Source: an uncultured Acetatifactor sp.
GTDB lineage: Bacteria > Bacillota > Clostridia > Lachnospirales > Lachnospiraceae
Assembly: GCA_910586485.1 (NCBI GenBank)
Contig: CAJUIA010000001.1
Location: 62,001 to 126,000 of the forward strand
Direction: 5' to 3'
Length of the DNA stretch: 64,000 nucleotides
Position numbers and translations under genes: made by a program. Positions 52,607 to 61,438 of the stretch are shown one piece after another; position 1 is the first letter of the stretch, and each line of letters opens with the position of its first letter. The notes beneath the pieces were generated by a model. That model searched no databases and was not told where the DNA came from. It saw only the letters and a program-made list of their open reading frames with translations.

Positions 52607-53347
52607 ATGAAAGCGCTGATAGAAACGACGATACAGATTAATCGGATATTTAAGTCAAAGAAGAGAGCAGCCATAAATGAATTTATGAGGGAAAACGAAT
52701 GCTATTGTTCTACCTACGTGCTGGGGGAATTTAAGGCCAATATGGTCCATGACTTTTTGACGGTATATGGGATTGTCAGAGCGGAAAACAATTTTACGGA
52801 TGTGTTTGAAAAAATAGCGGAGGTATATGGCTCATCCCGTCAGAAATCGAGGCTGATTCTTTTAGTGACAAATCTCCAACGGGATTATGGAGATGATTAC
52901 TTACTGGTTAAGGAACAGCTGGAAGAATATCCGGAGCTGCTGTTACATAGATTTGGTCGTGGAATTAACGCAAGACTGCTAAATTCTACGGATTGCGCAA
53001 GAGCTAAAGCAGAACTGGATGCAGAACGTATGACCTGGAAGGACAGGGGAGTCCAGTGCAGAAAGGATTGTAATCAATGTGCAATATCTGATTTTTGGAG
53101 GAAAAACAGAGATTTAATACAGAACTTGGCAGGAGCAGAAGATGTTCCGGATAAGATGATGGAACCACTGAAGCGGCTCAAAGAAAAAGGTGAGATTCCC
53201 AAAGGAAACGCCTGTAGAAGTTTAGGCGATTGTATTATTGCCTTGGAGTCACTGGAGCTTGAAAATGGATGTGTAGTTACCAGTAACGAAATGGATTACG
53301 TGCCGATTTGCAGAGAGACAGGTGCGGAGCTAACAGTAATTCGGTAG
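52607..53347 (+). CDS. PIN-like nuclease domain protein, third gene of the AT-rich module
   Basis: A 246-aa protein with a PIN-domain pattern of acidic residues: Glu6 in MKALIETTIQ (PIN normally has Asp), Glu41 in STYVLGEFKAN, Asp208 in SLGDCIIALESL, and TSNEMDY with Asp230. The C-terminal block (SLGDCIIALE, then GCVVTSNEMDYVPI) closely follows the PIN DalIaa...vTnDkdF form. A Cys-rich insert (QCRKDCNQCAIS, about residue 145-156) may bind metal. PIN proteins are RNases in toxins and defence effectors. ATG 52607 was chosen; TTG 52598 directly after the previous stop is an alternative. Family assignment is by motif only. Confidence 0.7.
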   Translation: MKALIETTIQINRIFKSKKRAAINEFMRENECYCSTYVLGEFKANMVHDFLTVYGIVRAENNFTDVFEKIAEVYGSSRQKSRLILLVTNLQRDYGDDYLLVKEQLEEYPELLLHRFGRGINARLLNSTDCARAKAELDAERMTWKDRGVQCRKDCNQCAISDFWRKNRDLIQNLAGAEDVPDKMMEPLKRLKEKGEIPKGNACRSLGDCIIALESLELENGCVVTSNEMDYVPICRETGAELTVIR

Positions 53348-53348
53348 A

Positions 53349-54938
53349 GCTGTAGGGAGCAAAAGGGAGCAGATCAGAGGACTGGTTCCCCTGTATGACG
53401 GTCGTGTTGGCTTTTTGTCTGTTACGGAGCAAAACGGTGAGGCGGAAAGCAAACGGCGGATGACTCTGCAGTACATGGATGCGAAGACGGGTAAGCCGCT
53501 GCCTCTGGCTGACATGAAACAGGATTGTTATTACTTTACGCTTTTTGATGAGGATACTTTGCTGTATGCCGATAGCGAGGGTATATATCGCAGTGATTTG
53601 TCAGGAAACACCCCTAAGCTTCTTTACCGTTGGACGAATCATGGGATCACCGCGGCAGGCGTATCGGCCATGCAGGCGGATAAGACGGGGCGGATTGCGC
53701 TTTTGTATCAGGGCTTCGGAGACTATAATTATCTCTGTCTGGAGCCGACTACCGAAGAAGCGGAGATCTGCGAGATTACGATGGCGGTATCTTCCGGAAG
53801 GATGTCTGTTTATCGGCCGCTGGCAGCAGCTTTTAACAGGCAGTATCCTGGTTATCATATTGAATTGGAAAGCTGCGATGACAAGACGGCGCTGCTGACA
53901 GAGCTGACTGCCGGAAAGGGTCCGGTATTGATTGATACCTTTTTGACAGGCTTTGAGGAACAGGAAAAGCTGTGGGAGCCGCTGGATGAAACGCCGGAGC
54001 GGTTGGGCATCATGGAAGAGCTGCAGCCCTGTGCCCTGGAGCTTGGCAGGATTAACGGGACCCTGTACGGAATCGTAACGGATTTCCGCCTTCGTACATT
54101 GGTAACCGGTGATCCGGACCTGAAGGACTGGGACTATGACTCATTTTTGCAGTGTGTTGAGGAAAGGCCGGAGTTGGAGGCAATTTTTAACTTTTATGGC
54201 GGAGACTACGGTACCTATTTTATCACAAACTTTATCAGTCATGGTATTGATGATACCTTTCTTTTTGACGCTGAGGCCGGGACCATGAATTTTAACAGCA
54301 GTAAGTTTCGCAAGGCGTTGGAGCTGGCGAAAAAGTACTGTGTCCGGGAGGAAGGTGTAAGTCCGGGCACTGCCGTGCTGGAGGGAAAGGTGCTTTGCAA
54401 CGAGCTGACGGTCAGTAAGCCGGAAGAGCTTACGTTATATCGTGTCTGCTATGGAGAAGACGCTAATTATATCGGATATCCGACAAAGGACGGAGCTGCT
54501 CATTTTGCGGAAAGCGGGGGCAGTCCGTTGACGATTCGAAAGACGGCGGCAAGGGAGGAAAAGGAGGCAGCCTGTGCTTTTATCAGTCTGTGCCTTTCCT
54601 ATGAGGGGCAGTCTCAAGCGGCAAAGGACCTTAATTTTGCACTGAGTGTACGCAAGGATTTACTGGAGGAACAGATCGCCGCCATGAATAAGGATACGCT
54701 GGCTTCTGCATCGGGTTTTGAACAGATCGTAATCGGAGACGATCTGAATATAGAGCTGGACAGAAGGATATTGCTGGATTTGGTTGATCAGGCAAAGCCG
54801 TTAAGATACTTTCCTGTTGAACTGCGGAATATCCTTTACGAAGAGCTGGAGCAATATTTTGCCGGTGCGATTACGGAGGACATGGTAATTAACAATCTGG
54901 AGAGCAGGGTCGGGCTGTATCTGGGAGAAAGAAATTAA
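53349..54938 (+). pseudogene. 5'-truncated propeller/solute-binding lipoprotein gene
   Basis: The open frame starts right after the PIN gene stop, with no signal peptide, lipobox or proper RBS. It reads in as LVPLYDGRVGFLSVTEQNG, which looks like mid-protein propeller sequence, and continues for about 520 codons. The downstream part matches the solute-binding half of the 29825-32140 lipoprotein in plan (RMSVYRPLAAAFNRQYPGY, ELTAGKGPVLIDTF, YEELEQYFAGAI). Roughly 250 N-terminal residues, including the export signal, are missing compared with that relative. A TTG at 53415 could start translation but would give a cytoplasmic product. The most likely explanation is that the AT-rich module replaced the 5' end. 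Confidence 0.78.
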
Positions 54939-54947
54939 GAAATGAAG

Positions 54948-54978
54948 GGCGCATGGAGCAGCAAGCCGTGCGCCTTTT
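54948..54978 (+). terminator. Intrinsic terminator after the truncated lipoprotein gene
   Basis: GGCGCATGG (54948-54956) pairs with CCGTGCGCC (54966-54974), 9 bp with one G-U and a 9-base loop, then TTTT. It isolates addA from the upstream genes. Confidence 0.75.
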
Positions 54979-55119
54979 GGCTTGTGCGCAGTGGGCGCGT
55001 CTGCTGTCTACGCAAACCGATTTGAGGAACTTAACGTTCCAGGAAGAATTGCTTCCGATTCGCGCTGTTTCATGCTATACTGGGATACATATAGATTATT
55101 TACCGGGAGATTTAAAAAC

Positions 55120-58100
55120 ATGCCAGTGACATTTACGCCGGAACAACAGGAGGTTATCAATTTAAGGGACTGCAGCATTCTGGTATCTGCGGCGGCAGGC
55201 AGCGGAAAGACGGCGGTGCTGGTGGAGCGGATTGTGAAGATGGTCTGCGACGGAGAAAAGCCGGTGGATATTGACAGACTGCTGGTGGTGACCTTTACCA
55301 ATGCGGCGGCCTCTGAGATGCGGGAGCGCGTAGCGTCGGGAATTGCCGCCAGACTGGCGGAGCATCCTGATTCCGAGCATATCCAGCGGCAGGCGGCCCT
55401 GCTGCACAACGCGCAGATCACCACCATTGACAGCTTCTGTCTGTTTCTGCTCCGGAATCATTTCAACGAGATCGGGCTGGACCCTGCTTTTCGGATTGCG
55501 GACGAGGGAGAGATCCGGCTGATGGAGCAGGATGTAATGCAGGAGTTGATGGAGGATTCCTTTGCGTCTGAAGACGAAGCCTTCCGTTATTGCGTGGAGT
55601 ATTTTTGTACGGGGGGAAGGGAGAGCGTTTTAGAGCAGCATATCCTGAATCTTTCGCGCTATGCGTCAGGCTTTCCCTGGCCGGAGGAATGGCTGGAGGC
55701 ACGGCGGGAGGATTATGGAGACATGGGAGTGGATGCCCTGTGTGAGAGTGCTTGCGGCCGGTATCTTGCCGGGCATCTTGCCTTAATGGTACAGGGCTGG
55801 ATACAAAAGCTGAAGCGGGTGCAGAAGCTCTGCCTTGAGCCGGACGGTCCCTATATGTATGGGGAGCTGGTGGAGGGAGAGTTGGAACAGCTGGAGCAGC
55901 TTGGAAAATGTGCCGGCCTGGCAGAGTATGCGTCCAGGTTGCCGGCAGTACAGTTCGGGCGGCTTTCCTCCAAAAAGGATGACAGTGTAAACGGGGAAAA
56001 GCGGCAGCTTGCGGCTGACATCAGGGCGGAAGTAAAAAAGAGCGTTCAGGATGCGGCGGAACGTTTTTTTACCACGCCCCTGGAACTTACGGCGGAGCAG
56101 GCATTAAGCTGCAGAGAGCCGGTCTGTACACTGATTGACCTGACACTGGACTTCAGAAGGCGGATGGCGGAGAAGAAGCAGGAAAAAAAGGTGGTGGACT
56201 TCACGGATGTGGAGCATTTTGCCCTGGATATTCTGCTGAAAAGGGAAGCGGGAGAGATCAAAGCAAGCCAGGTGGCGCTGGAGTACCGTCAATATTTTGC
56301 AGAGATTTTAATAGACGAATATCAGGACAGCAATCTGGTTCAGGAGATCCTTTTGAGCGCCGTTTCCGGGGAGGACGAAGGACATTTTAACCGTTTTATG
56401 GTGGGGGATGTCAAGCAGAGTATTTATAAGTTTCGGCTGGCCCGGCCGGAGCTTTTTCTGGAGAAATATCACAGCTATCTTCCGGGCGGCGGTGCGTTGG
56501 GAAACAGAGAGGTTACAGACTTCGGGGACGGAGTGAAAGAAGCTGTCCCTGGCAGGCAGCGCAGAATTGATCTGAGCAGAAATTTCCGCAGCCGCCCGCA
56601 GGTCATCGAGGCTGTGAACGATGTGTTTTCCCGGTTGATGAATGAACAGACCGGCGGGCTTGCCTATGATGAGCATGCGGCGCTTTATGCGGGGGCGGAA
56701 TATCCGCAGAACACAGGGAATGAGAGTGAGCTGCTTTTAGTAGAAAAGCCCTCCGAGAACGGCGGAATGAGTGCCAGACAGGCGGAGGCCAGGACAATAG
56801 CGGACAAGATCAAAAAGCTGCGCCGGAGCTTTTATGTGACGGACAGAGCAGACGGAGGGCTGCGTCCTGCCGAATATTCGGATATGGTTATTCTGCTTCG
56901 GGCAACCAGCGGCTGGGACGAGGAATTTAAGGCAGTGCTGGAGGAAGAGGGCATTCCGGCGTATATTACCTCCAAAACCGGTTATTTTGGAGCAACGGAG
57001 GTTCAGGAGCTGCTGCAGCTTTTGCGGGTGCTGGATAATCCTCTTCAGGACATCCCTCTGTTTGGGGTGCTGAAATCTGTTTTCGGCGGATTTACGGAGG
57101 ACGAGATCGCGCTGATCCGAAGCGGCAGCAGGCAGGGAACTCTTTATGAGGCGGCGGAGCTGTTTGCGGCGGGGGAAGAAGCAGCCGTAGACACGGGGGC
57201 GTCAGAAAATGCGGAAGCAGCCGAAACGGAAGAGTTGGGACACGCAGAAGCAGCAGGGAAAGCAGCGCGGAATATAAGGAAAGCGGACAGAGACGTGCAT
57301 TCACAGGAGTATGGAATGCTGCGGGTCAGGGTAGCAGCGTTCCTTCAAAGGCTGCAGGAATACCGCCGCTGCACGGTGTATATGCCTGTGCGGGAGCTTT
57401 TGACAAAGCTGATCACAGATTTTGACTATTTAAATTATGTAACGGCGCTGCCTGCAGGAGGAAAGCGGCGGGCCAATGTGGAGATGCTGCTGACCAGGGC
57501 TTCGGATTTTGAAAAGACCAGCTATTTCGGGCTGTTCCATTTTATCCGCTATATGGAGCAGCTGGAAAAATATGATGTGGATTACGGCGAGGCGGAGCTT
57601 TTGGATGAAAATGCCAATGTGGTGAGAATCATGAGCATCCATAAAAGTAAGGGCCTGGAATTTCCCATTACCTTTGTGGCGGGGCTGGGCAAGCGCTTTA
57701 ACATGCAGGAGACAAACCAGTCTCTGATTTTGGACATGGACCTGGGGCTTGCCACGGATTACGTGAATCCCAGGAAGCGTCTGAAGAATAAAACCCTGCG
57801 CAGAAATGTGCTGATGCGGAAGCTGCGAGAGGACAGTCTGGCAGAAGAGCTGCGAGTGCTCTATGTGGCACTGACCCGTGCCAGAGAGAAGCTGATTCTT
57901 ACCGCATCGCTGGAGAAGGCGGGGGAGCGATGGGAGCGTTTTCAGAAGAGCGGAGGGGAAAGCCTGCTGTATCCTGATTTTATAGAGGCAGGGAATTATC
58001 TGGATTTTCTGCTGCCTGTTTTAGGCGGTACTTCTATTCAGGTGACTGTTTTGGAGGAATGTGAAATGGCAGCCGGAGAAATCAGAGAACAGCTGGAGCT

Positions 58101-58950
58101 GGGGGACCGGGCCGGGCGGCTTTCCCAGGCGGGGCAGCTGGCGGATGGGAAAGCGCTGGTGTACCTGCGGGAGCGCTTAAGGGACAGGTATCCCTTTGAG
58201 AATCTGGCAGGACTTTATACCAAGACTACCGTGTCCGAGCTGAAAATTGCTGCTATGGCGGACAAGGATGAGGCGGCCTATCATACCTTTGAGGAAAAGG
58301 AAATACAGCCCTATATTCCAAGCTTTCGCAGGCAGGAGGAAAAGGTCAGCGGCACGGTCAGGGGCAACGCTTATCATAGGGTTATGGAGCTTTTGGATTT
58401 TGGGCGTATTCTGTTTTCGGGGGCATTGGAACGGAGTCAGGAAAATCAGGGACAGGATCAGGAGATTCCGGGGGACTACACGGAATACAGGAATAAGGTC
58501 CGGCAGGCCGTCACGGCACAGGCCCTGAAAGCTTTTTTGGAGGAGGAAGTAAAAAGCAGGCGGCTGAAGCAGGAGTACGCGGAGGCGGTGAACCTGAAAA
58601 AAATATTGGGTTTTCTGGAATCGGAGCTGGCTTACCGGATGTGGAGGGCCGAAAAAGAGGACAGGCTGTATCGGGAACAGCCCTTTGTCATAGGAATCAG
58701 TGCATCCAAGCTGGGACAGGAATTTCCGGACTCGGAAAGCGTATTGATTCAGGGTATTATAGACGTATTCTTTGAGGAAGAGGACGGAATCGTCCTGCTG
58801 GATTACAAGACAGATGCCGTCTCTTCCATGAAAGAGCTGTGGAACCGTTATGAGACTCAGCTGGATTATTACAGCCAGGCCATCAGTAAATTGACAGAAA
58901 AGCCGGTAAAGGAAAAAATATTGTATTCCTTCCATTTAGAACAGTATTAG
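55120..58950 (+). CDS. addA: ATP-dependent helicase/nuclease subunit A
   Basis: A 1276-aa UvrD-type helicase fused to a RecB-family nuclease, the catalytic partner of AddB. Helicase motifs: SAAAGSGKTAVL (Walker A, about 23-34), TFTNAAASEM, ITTIDSFC, LIDEYQDSN (Walker B), VGDVKQSIYKFR, LSRNFRSR, MSIHKSKGLEFP and LYVALTRAREKL. The nuclease core is VLLDYKTDAV near residue 1228. A low-complexity Ala/Glu insert lies near 690-725. ATG 55120 fits family alignment, with GGGAG at spacing 10; the frame is open for 46 more codons upstream. A TATACT -10 at 55076-55081 has only a weak -35. Confidence 0.96.
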   Translation: MPVTFTPEQQEVINLRDCSILVSAAAGSGKTAVLVERIVKMVCDGEKPVDIDRLLVVTFTNAAASEMRERVASGIAARLAEHPDSEHIQRQAALLHNAQITTIDSFCLFLLRNHFNEIGLDPAFRIADEGEIRLMEQDVMQELMEDSFASEDEAFRYCVEYFCTGGRESVLEQHILNLSRYASGFPWPEEWLEARREDYGDMGVDALCESACGRYLAGHLALMVQGWIQKLKRVQKLCLEPDGPYMYGELVEGELEQLEQLGKCAGLAEYASRLPAVQFGRLSSKKDDSVNGEKRQLAADIRAEVKKSVQDAAERFFTTPLELTAEQALSCREPVCTLIDLTLDFRRRMAEKKQEKKVVDFTDVEHFALDILLKREAGEIKASQVALEYRQYFAEILIDEYQDSNLVQEILLSAVSGEDEGHFNRFMVGDVKQSIYKFRLARPELFLEKYHSYLPGGGALGNREVTDFGDGVKEAVPGRQRRIDLSRNFRSRPQVIEAVNDVFSRLMNEQTGGLAYDEHAALYAGAEYPQNTGNESELLLVEKPSENGGMSARQAEARTIADKIKKLRRSFYVTDRADGGLRPAEYSDMVILLRATSGWDEEFKAVLEEEGIPAYITSKTGYFGATEVQELLQLLRVLDNPLQDIPLFGVLKSVFGGFTEDEIALIRSGSRQGTLYEAAELFAAGEEAAVDTGASENAEAAETEELGHAEAAGKAARNIRKADRDVHSQEYGMLRVRVAAFLQRLQEYRRCTVYMPVRELLTKLITDFDYLNYVTALPAGGKRRANVEMLLTRASDFEKTSYFGLFHFIRYMEQLEKYDVDYGEAELLDENANVVRIMSIHKSKGLEFPITFVAGLGKRFNMQETNQSLILDMDLGLATDYVNPRKRLKNKTLRRNVLMRKLREDSLAEELRVLYVALTRAREKLILTASLEKAGERWERFQKSGGESLLYPDFIEAGNYLDFLLPVLGGTSIQVTVLEECEMAAGEIREQLELGDRAGRLSQAGQLADGKALVYLRERLRDRYPFENLAGLYTKTTVSELKIAAMADKDEAAYHTFEEKEIQPYIPSFRRQEEKVSGTVRGNAYHRVMELLDFGRILFSGALERSQENQGQDQEIPGDYTEYRNKVRQAVTAQALKAFLEEEVKSRRLKQEYAEAVNLKKILGFLESELAYRMWRAEKEDRLYREQPFVIGISASKLGQEFPDSESVLIQGIIDVFFEEEDGIVLLDYKTDAVSSMKELWNRYETQLDYYSQAISKLTEKPVKEKILYSFHLEQY

Positions 58951-58989
58951 TGTGCCGGCTGAATGTATATCAGCCAGCATACCGGACCT

Positions 58990-59571
58990 TTATTCCGGCA
59001 GGAGAATAAACTTCTTTGTCTGTGGAAGCTTTAGCAGAGCGGCGGCTCCCGCAAGGGTCAGGATCAGTTCAGGCAGCATGTAGGCGCCGTTGTAAAGAAA
59101 ACTGTAGAGCCAGGTATTATCCGTTGCAAAGCCGGCCCATAATTCGCCAACGCTCTTCCAGATGACAACGCCGCTTAAAAAGTGGCAGAGAAAGCGCAGG
59201 CCTACTGCCAGGGTGATGCCGCCCATCCAGCCGGGAAAATTCTTTTTACGGAAAATGCCGGCGATGCCCAGCACGGCAAAAGCACCGATATAATCAAGAA
59301 AAATACAGGCGATCAGCATACCGGGAGTCAGTCCCCAGCCGAAAAGCCCCTTCATGGCTCCCTGGGCGAACTGAATCAGGCCATAGAGAACGGATACCGT
59401 AAATCCGGCTTTTAGGCCTCTGCGGATGGAGAAGATGACAATGGGGAGCATTGAGAGCAGTGTAACGGTGCCGCCCCAGGGCATCTGGATGATGGGAATG
59501 AAGCTGAGTACGGTGGCAAGGGCTGCCATAACGGCGCCTTCCACCAGGATCTGAAGTTTGGTGTTACGCAT
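58990..59571 (-). CDS. thiT: Thiamine ECF transporter substrate-binding protein ThiT
   Basis: A 193-aa, six-helix membrane S component that binds thiamine and works with the shared ECF energising module. Family features are the N-terminal MRNTKLQILVEGAVMAALATVLSFIP, a central GLIQFAQGAMKGLFGWGLTPG, and the Trp-rich C-terminal loop WKSVGELWAGFATDNTWLYS. The RBS is AAAGGAGG at spacing 7 from ATG 59571; a frame from 59607 lies within the leader. It is preceded by a TPP riboswitch and promoter on the same strand, which confirms the substrate. The stop region forms a short CCGGA/TCCGG hairpin, followed by another hairpin at 58957-58975. Confidence 0.95.
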   Translation of the reverse strand: MRNTKLQILVEGAVMAALATVLSFIPIIQMPWGGTVTLLSMLPIVIFSIRRGLKAGFTVSVLYGLIQFAQGAMKGLFGWGLTPGMLIACIFLDYIGAFAVLGIAGIFRKKNFPGWMGGITLAVGLRFLCHFLSGVVIWKSVGELWAGFATDNTWLYSFLYNGAYMLPELILTLAGAAALLKLPQTKKFILLPE

Positions 59572-59675
59572 AAAAAAATCCTCCTTTTGTTGGTTAGGAG
59601 GAGGCACGGGTCCGCAAAATGCGGATACAGCAAGGCTGCGGCAAAAAAGATTTCGTCTGCAAATGTCCCTGCTGT

Positions 59676-59769
59676 GCTGCTTCCATACGCCGGTACTAAC
59701 CGGATCATGTAGTGAGGGTTAGAAACGGATGATGCCGTTTCAATCTCAGCGGTGTGCTCCCCTAGCATT
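59676..59769 (-). promoter_or_regulatory. TPP riboswitch (THI element)
   Basis: Read on the minus strand, the leader carries the conserved TPP aptamer blocks: the CTAGGGGAGC start, CTGAGATTG, then the second half ACCCTCACTACATGATCCGGTTAGTACCGGCGTATGGAA. The order and spacing match the THI element. Downstream, before the thiT RBS, is a T run (about 59652-59647) and a TCCGC/GCGGA hairpin (about 59619-59633) that may form the expression platform. TPP binding should lower thiT expression. Confidence 0.95.
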
Positions 59770-59789
59770 TATGTAGTTGCATGTGATAC

Positions 59790-59818
59790 AATATACAGAG
59801 ATTTTTCAGGGTTGTCAA
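59790..59818 (-). promoter_or_regulatory. Sigma-A promoter for the TPP riboswitch-thiT unit
   Basis: On the minus strand a perfect TTGACA (59818-59813), a 17-base spacer and TATATT (59795-59790), placing the transcript start about 10 bases before the aptamer. Confidence 0.85.
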
Positions 59819-59852
59819 GATAATATATTTTTTATTATTTGGAGAAATCAGG

Positions 59853-61400
59853 ATGCAGGTCGATATTTCCTTTGTTGAAAGTAAATCCATAAGAACTTTA
59901 CTGAGATTTCTATGCTTTATTTTTGAAAATGAAGTCAAACCATCCGAACAGGAGGTTCAGGACTTTATTGATAATTATATACCGGAAATGAAAGATCATA
60001 TTTTAAGCTGGACGCAAAACAACCTGCAGGTGCTTGAAAATCTGGAATTTGTTTCAGAAGCAACGGAGAAGTTAAAAGAGAAGGAAAGGGAAATTGTAGA
60101 GAAAAAAGGAAGTAAGAATTTTGATGAAGCTGTTGAAGAGATCTACCGGCTAAAATATCCGTATCAATTTGATACAGTGGCCTGCAATTTGTGTACACTA
60201 TTGACTGCCAGTGATAATTTAAATAATCAAAATGAGTATTTATTTGATTGCATTGAACTGGAACAATATGGCGAGGCGTACAAAATACTATCCAATAAAG
60301 AGGAAGGCTTACTTTTAATCAGCAATGGAGTATCCAATTACATTATGGATATATTCCGGGAAGAATTTGATTTTAGAAAGCACTACCTTGTAGTTCCTGA
60401 TCTATATCATTGCATCGGGCAGCAAAAAAGGATACAGCTGAATAAAGAACATTTGATAAAGAAGAAAGACCATAACTGTTTTTTGTCGGATGTATTATTA
60501 TTTTTTGAGTTAATTATAGCAAAAAATAAGGAAGACATACTGAAGATATTAATGGCATTAATCTGTATTTTTAAATCTTACGAGTATAGTGAGACCATAA
60601 GAAACTTTGCGAAAACATTGATAGATGTTTTACAGGAAATAATGTATTGCGGTGAAATTTATAAAGTTTATATTCAGATGAAAGAGCTGAATAAAGAAAT
60701 ACCCGTGGAAAAAAGGGGCAGCAGAGATGCCACAACAAGGTTTAGTATTATTTTTTCGGCGAGTAATGAAGATATATTTCTGCTAAGAATTGATTTACCT
60801 CATAAGGGAGTAAATAAGTTACACATAAATATGCAGGAAAAAGCTGCGGGCAAAATGATAGAAACAGGCATCCCCTATGATGCTGTTGAAAATGATAAAA
60901 TGATCAGGGAAATAGCCGGCGATGATTTTGACAGTTTGTTTTTTTGTATCAATCATCATATTTGGTTTAGAAGTGAATTTTTAAATAAAGTTGGTCAACT
61001 GAAAGCGGGTAAGGATAAAAAGGAGAAGCTGTTTAAGCTATTCCGTGATAGAAGTCATTATTCTATAGATTGCAGTGAGGGCAGCGAAGAGCAATATGAT
61101 GAGTTTGTCGGTGAGCTATCTGATTTTCTGCAGCGTTTCAAATTAAGCAGAAATGTATTGTGCAGTTTTGACAAAAGTTCTTTGGATATGGAAAATGAAA
61201 TATATGAGGTCAGGCGACAGCAGTGTATATTAAAAGAGCTCATGGAATGTTTTAAACAGTCAAATAACTGTAGTGTAGACGCAAATGTACTTCTTTGGGA
61301 AATATTCGGCACAGGAAAATTGCAGGAATGTATCGACAAAGCTCAATTCATGAAGCTGGATTTATCGAAATGCTGGGAACTGATTGACAGGCTGGCCTGA
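59853..61400 (+). CDS. Unrecognised AT-rich 515-aa protein
   Basis: I do not recognise this family. The protein is soluble, with no signal peptide or convincing membrane helix. The N-terminal 270 residues are mostly helical and Lys/Glu-rich (ATEKLKEKEREIVEKKGSK near 75-95). The C-terminal half begins around TRFSIIFSASNEDIFLLRIDL (residues 290-310), which looks like paired beta strands. It ends in a helical domain with Cys-rich stretches (QQCILKELMECFKQSNNC). The composition is clearly more AT-rich than that of addA and the next gene, suggesting transfer. ATG 59853 follows GGAGAAATC. The stop is 38 bp before the GTPase-NYN fusion start, so they may be cotranscribed. Confidence 0.75.
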   Translation: MQVDISFVESKSIRTLLRFLCFIFENEVKPSEQEVQDFIDNYIPEMKDHILSWTQNNLQVLENLEFVSEATEKLKEKEREIVEKKGSKNFDEAVEEIYRLKYPYQFDTVACNLCTLLTASDNLNNQNEYLFDCIELEQYGEAYKILSNKEEGLLLISNGVSNYIMDIFREEFDFRKHYLVVPDLYHCIGQQKRIQLNKEHLIKKKDHNCFLSDVLLFFELIIAKNKEDILKILMALICIFKSYEYSETIRNFAKTLIDVLQEIMYCGEIYKVYIQMKELNKEIPVEKRGSRDATTRFSIIFSASNEDIFLLRIDLPHKGVNKLHINMQEKAAGKMIETGIPYDAVENDKMIREIAGDDFDSLFFCINHHIWFRSEFLNKVGQLKAGKDKKEKLFKLFRDRSHYSIDCSEGSEEQYDEFVGELSDFLQRFKLSRNVLCSFDKSSLDMENEIYEVRRQQCILKELMECFKQSNNCSVDANVLLWEIFGTGKLQECIDKAQFMKLDLSKCWELIDRLA

Positions 61401-61438
61401 CAGAGCAAAAGGCGAAAAGTGCGGAAACGAGAGGAAAT

